NCBI GenBank assembly: GCA_004151065.3
Contig: NWUY0303881139.1
Location: forward strand, 1-10,390
Length of the DNA: 10,390 nucleotides
DNA from: Larix sibirica
Lineage: Eukaryota; Streptophyta; Pinopsida; Pinales; Pinaceae
Direction of reading: 5' to 3'
Both the position numbers and the translations under genes were made by a program. The notes under the pieces were generated by a model. That model saw only the letters and a program-made list of their open reading frames with translations. It was not told where the DNA came from and did not search any database. Numbering within the stretch: position 1 is the stretch's first letter; the number at the start of each line of letters is the position of its first letter. This document shows positions 7,030 through 10,390 of this stretch, in pieces.

Positions 7030-7509
7030 TCTTTATCATCCTTTTTTATGTTTACTTATTATAGCTCCGCTTTCCTTTTGTCTGCATTGTGTTAGTCATC
7101 CCGAACCACTATGCTTAGTGTGTTATCGATTTGCTTGATTTACCCACTAGCATAATAGAATGACTCATATACTATGTACTCATTGGCCATAGACCCCTTG
7201 AGTTTTTCCCTTTGTAAAAAAAAAAACCTTCGACTTTTTCATGTACCTCTCCAAGAAGGACATCTAGTGACATGATACCAACCCAACTAAGTCAACCTCA
7301 TCAACTAAGTGAATTAGAAGACAAACATGTAAGTCTATGAAATTCATGGGAAACACCTTCTCAAACACACAAGCAATATTATATATCTCTCCATATAAAT
7401 CTCGTTTGATTTGAAAAAGTACAAATGTGGATAATTTAGATATTACATGTCGTGGGTCCTAGGGAAGTCACAGTTCACACAATCACTTACGAGCAAAAGG
7501 ATAATGACT
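7030..7509 (-). pseudogene. CACTA transposase, DUF4218 exon, broken
   Basis: A minus-strand acceptor (TTTTGTAG, ending at 7510) precedes an exon that starts SHYPFAR, where family members have the SHDCH-like start of this region. It then reads VISKLSTF, then VFEKVFPMNFIDLHVCLLIH, then LVDEVDLVGLV, a stop, MSFLERYMKKSKV, matching the order in DUF4218: FPPxFFDxMxHLxxHL, then GPVxxRWMYPxERxMxxLK. The TAG at 7264-7266 replaces the Trp of RWMYP. After a frameshift at the A-run 7216-7226 the text resumes as GSMANEYIVYESFYYASG, matching GSxAEGYxxEExxxFC. Further stops lie near 7152 and 7098. Strong family match, clearly non-functional. Confidence 0.88.
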
Positions 7510-8112
7510 CTACAAAATAAACACATAAAAAATCAATTAGATTAAAACTATGAGTGTAGAGTATATTATAACCTACATTACACAAAAGGAATCATGTAAT
7601 CAACATACATATGCTTAAAAGGTTCATATAATCATGTGATTGCAACCTTAACAAATGTTCTTCTATGATAAAGCATAATTGTAGAGTCAAACCATATAAA
7701 TAAGGTCCCTTCACACCCAATATAAAATCCCTCACCAAAGAAACATAATATTTCTTCAAAATCCATGTGGCATCACCTTGTTTAAGAGATTAAGAGGGAC
7801 CAACCTCTCCTCTACCTTTTTTTCTAAGACGATGTTTTTTTCATAATCAAAGAAATAAGATCTTGGTGAGTTTTTCTGGAGTAAAACTGTGTCAAATTAT
7901 TGAAACTTCCCCTACATTTCGAGTGGAAACTCCACCCATCATCAAGGGATAGCTCTTGAATAATAATGAAGTGTAGAGAAGAGAGCCATATTTTAGGTAT
8001 TTATAGGGTTAGAAAGGATAAGGTAGTCGTTCGTAGCTTAAAGAAAAAGATTAAATATAAGACTAGGAGGATAATGTCTTTAATGTCAACATGAATTAAT
8101 TTCAAAATGATT
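7510..8112. other. Unassigned interval upstream of the CACTA fragment
   Basis: About 600 bp between the first recognisable CACTA exon and the inverted repeat. On the minus strand a stretch of roughly 55 codons is open near 7600-7775 but resembles no family I recognise. The TNP2 catalytic core expected upstream of DUF4218 is not seen, so this may be CACTA intron sequence or a separate insertion. A TATA-like motif on the minus strand is listed separately. Confidence 0.5.
7998..8005 (-). promoter_or_regulatory. Possible TATA box (TATAAATA), minus strand
   Basis: The minus strand reads CCCTATAAATACC, a good plant TATA context, followed by a CT-rich stretch (CTCTCTTCTCTACACTTC) where a start site would be expected about 30 bp downstream. 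No gene follows that I can identify, and AT-rich DNA gives such matches by chance. Confidence 0.22.
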
Positions 8113-8453
8113 GATAAATAAAAATAAAATAACTAACAACAAATTTGTTATAAGTGGAGGAGTCTAGGGTCAAGAAATTAGAAATAAAACTAGTGAAGTA
8201 GAGGAGTGAATTAAAGCAAAATAATATAATTGAAGGGAAAAAAATAAGAAGAAACTTATTGATGGAGATTGTGAATTAAAGGCTTCCAGGAGTGGCTTAA
8301 TTTATAACTATATTCACGATTAAAATTATTAGGGTGTTTATCAATTTTGAGGGCTTCTCAAATAATATAATTCATGTAAATAGGTGTATATGCTATAATC
8401 TTGGTTTGGTTGAAACAAATTAAATGATTTGATTTATGTGAATGCTCAGCAAT
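8113..8453 (+). repeat. Long inverted repeat, left arm
   Basis: The reverse complement of this arm matches 8734-9086 along its whole length with scattered substitutions and small indels; I estimate roughly 85% identity. Shared blocks include TAACAAATTTGTTGTTAGTT, TTTCTTCTTATTTTTTTCCC, TTGATAAACACCCTAA and AACCAAACCAAG. It is non-coding and AT-rich. It could be the long terminal inverted repeats of a MULE or foldback-type element that has lost its interior, or a simple inverted duplication. No flanking target-site duplication was confirmed. Confidence 0.9.
8441..8453 (+). repeat. Target-site duplication, left, of SINE copy 2
   Basis: AATGCTCAGCAAT here matches AATGCTCAACAAT at 8683-8695 in 12 of 13 positions. 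The pair directly flanks the SINE. The inverted-repeat partner at about 8734-8747 (complement reads AATGCTCAACAATT) shows that the right-hand version is the unmutated one. Confidence 0.85.
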
Positions 8454-8682
8454 TAGCCCAATGGGATAGCTCAAGTGGTTGAGTGATCTGAGTTGCAAGT
8501 AGGAGGTCACGGGGTCAAGTCCCCGGGTTGGATATCTATGTGAATGTTTAGGGCCTCACTTGACGTCCCCGCCGGGTTAGGTTTCCAAAACTCAACCAAA
8601 GGATTTACCCTAGGTACTATCCTCAAAATGAGCAGAAGTACTTGGAGGATTTCCCGTGATGTGTATTCCATTGAAAAAAGTA
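8454..8682 (+). mobile_element. tRNA-derived SINE, copy 2 (full length)
   Basis: A 229-bp element with an internal Pol III promoter in its tRNA-like head, a non-tRNA body and a short A-run end (GAAAAAAGTA). Its body matches the minus-strand copy 1 at 3464-3783 in order and sequence (for example GCAAGTAGGAGGTCA, GGGTTAGGTT and TTTCCC(A/G)TGATGTG). It has a single head where copy 1 has two. Flanking 13-bp direct repeats mark it as a retrotransposition product. It inserted at the edge of the loop of the long inverted repeat, so it is younger than that repeat. Open frames reading through it are fortuitous. Confidence 0.88.
8467..8522 (+). promoter_or_regulatory. Pol III A and B boxes of SINE copy 2
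   Basis: A box TAGCTCAAGTGG (8467-8478) has one mismatch to TRGCNNARYNGG. B box GGGTCAAGTCC (8512-8522) has two mismatches to GGTTCGANTCC. The two start 45 bp apart. The segment does not fold as a full tRNA by eye (no matching acceptor stem), so it is a SINE head and not a tRNA gene. Confidence 0.75.
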
Positions 8683-8695
8683 AATGCTCAACAAT
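8683..8695 (+). repeat. Target-site duplication, right, of SINE copy 2
   Basis: AATGCTCAACAAT, the partner of 8441-8453, starting directly after the A-rich end of the SINE. Confidence 0.85.
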
Positions 8696-8733
8696 CTTAG
8701 ATTTATATATTATAATTGTATGTATAAATATTC

Positions 8734-9086
8734 AATTGTTGAGCATTTGCATAAATTGAATCATTTAATTTTTTTCGACCAAACCAAGCTTATAGCATCT
8801 ACACCTCTGTACATGAATCGTATTATTAGAGCAATCCCCGAAATTGATAAACACCCTAACAATTTTAACTATGAGGATAGTTATAAATTAAGGCACTCTT
8901 GGAAGCCTTTAATTTACAAACTTCATCAAAACGTTTCTTCTTATTTTTTTCCCTTCAATTATCTTCTTTTACTTTAATTCACTCCTCTTCTTCAATAGTT
9001 TTAATTTCAGTTTTATTTATAATTTATTGACCCTAGTCTCCTCAGATTATAACAAATTTGTTGTTAGTTATTTCATTTTCATCTAT
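8734..9086 (-). repeat. Long inverted repeat, right arm
   Basis: This is the partner of 8113-8453. Without the SINE insertion the spacer between the arms would be only about 38 bp (8696-8733), so a transcript could fold into a hairpin of some 340 paired positions. Short open frames across this arm are shared with the complementary arm only as non-coding repeat and are not genes. Confidence 0.9.
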
Positions 9087-9183
9087 TAGGATCAATGACT
9101 TCATCATATCAATCCATACTCAATCCTCCGAAGAATCTATGACTTCATCATATCAATCCATACTCAATCATTTTTTAGGATCA
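9086..9183 (+). repeat. Nested direct repeats next to the inverted repeat
   Basis: A perfect 31-bp direct repeat (9095-9125 and 9139-9169, beginning ATGACTTCATCATATCAATC) has a 13-bp spacer, giving a 44-bp period. The 9-mer TTAGGATCA brackets the block at 9086-9094 and 9175-9183. The block begins exactly where the right arm of the inverted repeat loses its match to the left arm. Confidence 0.85.
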
Positions 9184-10244
9184 AGCAATGGTTCTCTCAT
9201 CAAACCAAGATATCAGTTAGTTCTCATCCGCGTCTAATAGAATACAACAACCATATTGGGTACATGCAATGACATTTTTTAATGTAAAAAATCTAAGGTA
9301 CAATTGGTATCTCCTCGAGAATCCATTGGATTGTAGTCTTGGGGGAATTCAAATTGGATCTCTAGCTCTCTCCATAAACCACATGACATATTTCTCCAGA
9401 AGTGGGCGATGACTAGGGTTGAAACCCTAGTTGTGTGTAGAGGATGAATACTCTTTCCAAATAGATTTTTTTTAATATGCACTCATTGAATTGTGGACAC
9501 AAATACCCTAGCACAAACCCCACTACAAGCCTCTCTTTTATTAGCAACGTAATCAATGGCTCTATTATCATTTGAGTCACTCTGTTCTAAGCAAGATGAT
9601 CAACGAATATATTATCAATTGAGCCCTTATTTTATTCAAGGTCTTTGTATTTATCTTGTAGCTAAAAAATTGGTGCATGACCATTTTTATTTAACCAAAA
9701 CCTTGGCCCCACTTTTTCTCAATAAAACCTTGACATAACCCACTAAATCTCCAGTTGCATACTACTCCTCTAAAAATCAGTTCTTATTCGTCACTCCTGA
9801 TTTATTATATCAAAATATACATTTGAGTTAGTCATCAATTAGACGACAACCTCACTTGCATCTTGAAATAGTGCAAATTCACCCTGCCCAATTATAAGTG
9901 AACATATGACTATAATTCTTAAATTGAATAATCATTTTATAAATTGTTTTTCATTATTGTTTAAAGGTTTAGTCCCTAGTATAATTTGTTCATTTCAATT
10001 ATTTGAAATTCAAAAACTAAACACTGAATTCATTTCACTTATTAAAGTTACTTGGATAAGGTAGGGGTTAAACTTAACTCTTGATGGCCATCACATTCTC
10101 GGGTGAACTTGATTATCCATGAATTTACCTTCTATAGTAGTGTCTTATCAGTTTATTATGGTTAATAAGTTTTCCCTTTGTAATAAAGAAGGCTTGGCTT
10201 TATCTTTAATATGAATGTCACATCAACATTATTTATAAATATAC
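9184..10244. other. Unassigned AT-rich region, possible retrotransposon debris
   Basis: No coding region here matches a family I recognise. A minus-strand open frame of 67 codons (9279-9482, containing LWRELEIQFEFPQDYNPMD) is longer than most in this AT-rich DNA, but I cannot assign it. On the minus strand near 9195-9225 the text TGATATCTTGGTTTGATGAG resembles the tRNA-Met primer-binding context of plant LTR retrotransposons (TGGTATCAGAGC followed by TTGGTTTGATGAG) with several bases deleted. Near 10060-10190 (minus strand) there is a faint Ty1-copia RNase H-like string. Neither is firm. Confidence 0.3.
9413..9430. repeat. Short perfect inverted repeat with telo-box
   Basis: CTAGGGTT-GA-AACCCTAG is a perfect 8-bp stem with a 2-bp loop. 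Each arm contains the plant telo-box core AAACCCTA or its complement. It may be chance, or a leader feature if the flanking region is an LTR remnant. Confidence 0.5.
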
Positions 10245-10390
10245 AAACTGAGTGGGCCTAACGGTGAAGAACATGTATTTCCTCCTAGGATGTCATAGGT
10301 TCAAATCTGGAGGGGGGTAGGGTATGTACATATTCATAGACTTTAGTAGTCTAATCGTTGCACGAAGGGGGTCCCTTGTCCCACAAACAA
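10245..10390 (+). mobile_element. Probable tRNA-like SINE, copy 3, cut by window end
   Basis: A tRNA-like head is visible: an A-box-like GTGGGCCTAACGGTGA (10252-10267) and a B box GGTTCAAATCT (10298-10308, two mismatches to GGTTCGANTCC), about 45 bp apart. The downstream body (GTAGTCTAATCGTTGC, then GGGGGTCCCTTGTCCC) does not match copies 1 and 2, so it is either another SINE family or a differently bodied relative. The 5' boundary is a guess and the 3' end is outside the window. Confidence 0.55.

Larger units (their letters stand above)
6023..7509 (-). mobile_element. CACTA (En/Spm-type) transposon fragment
   Basis: The minus strand carries, in transcription order, a DUF4218 region, an intron, a short linking exon, a probable second intron, and a DUF4216-like C-terminal region. 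This is the 3' part of a TNP2-type CACTA transposase gene. The TNP2 catalytic core would lie further 5' (beyond 7509) and is not recognisable there. The fragment carries several stops and two frameshifts, one at an 11-bp A-run (7216-7226). Terminal CACTA repeats could not be located with confidence. It lies in opposite orientation to both LINEs. In live elements the transposase acts in the nucleus on the element ends. Confidence 0.85.

Noticed and set aside
8454-8540. A tRNA gene (A and B boxes present)
   Set aside because: No acceptor-stem pairing is visible, and the segment continues into a body shared with another copy and flanked by a target-site duplication, so it is a SINE head.
8544-8977. 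Two overlapping short open frames on the plus strand
   Set aside because: They run through the SINE body and an arm of the inverted repeat; both are non-coding repeats and the peptides match nothing recognisable.
9521-9529. CACTACAAG as a CACTA terminal repeat
   Set aside because: It is only nine bases, with no subterminal repeats or partner end, and in the wrong relation to the transposase remnant.
10060-10190. Ty1-copia RNase H remnant on the minus strand
   Set aside because: Only a loose resemblance (HNKLIRHYYRR and similar) that needs frame changes; catalytic blocks cannot be placed, and its position relative to the possible LTR edge is inconsistent.

Overview
This window looks like a transposon graveyard from the nuclear genome of a flowering plant. 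It is AT-rich and has no intact gene. Everything recognisable is a decayed transposable element: plant L1-type LINEs with a C-terminal RNase H domain, a CACTA (En/Spm) transposase with DUF4218 and DUF4216-like parts and a visible intron, and tRNA-headed SINEs. All assignments rest on family motifs read by eye. No species can be named.

Layout. 1-3330 (+) is LINE copy A, cut by the window start. It runs from the region between endonuclease and reverse transcriptase (RT), through RT, the RT-associated zinc-binding region and RNase H, to a non-coding tail. 3330-4205 is AT-rich spacer with a minus-strand SINE (copy 1, 3464-3783) whose tRNA-like head is tandemly duplicated, plus a three-unit 44-bp tandem array and dispersed modules. 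4206-5415 (+) is LINE copy B, a separate 5'-truncated insertion keeping only the zinc-binding region and RNase H. 5416-6022 is unassigned AT-rich DNA. 6023-7509 (-) is the 3' part of a CACTA transposase gene with frameshifts, stops and at least one well-supported intron. 7510-8112 is unassigned, with a minus-strand TATA-like motif. 8113-9086 is a long imperfect inverted repeat (arms of about 340 bp) whose loop edge received a second SINE of the same family (copy 2, 8454-8682) flanked by a 13-bp target-site duplication. 9087-10240 holds short direct repeats and unassigned AT-rich DNA, with a weak hint of LTR-retrotransposon sequence. From about 10245 to the end there is a third tRNA-like SINE head, cut by the window end.

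Nothing here works together as a pathway; the value is in element structure and chronology. The inverted repeat predates SINE copy 2. SINE copies 1 and 2 belong to one family, and copy 1 shows a head-duplicated variant. Many premature stops sit where the LINE or CACTA family has Trp, which fits G-to-A decay of methylated, silenced elements. I found no convincing host gene, tRNA, rRNA, CRISPR array or novel system.
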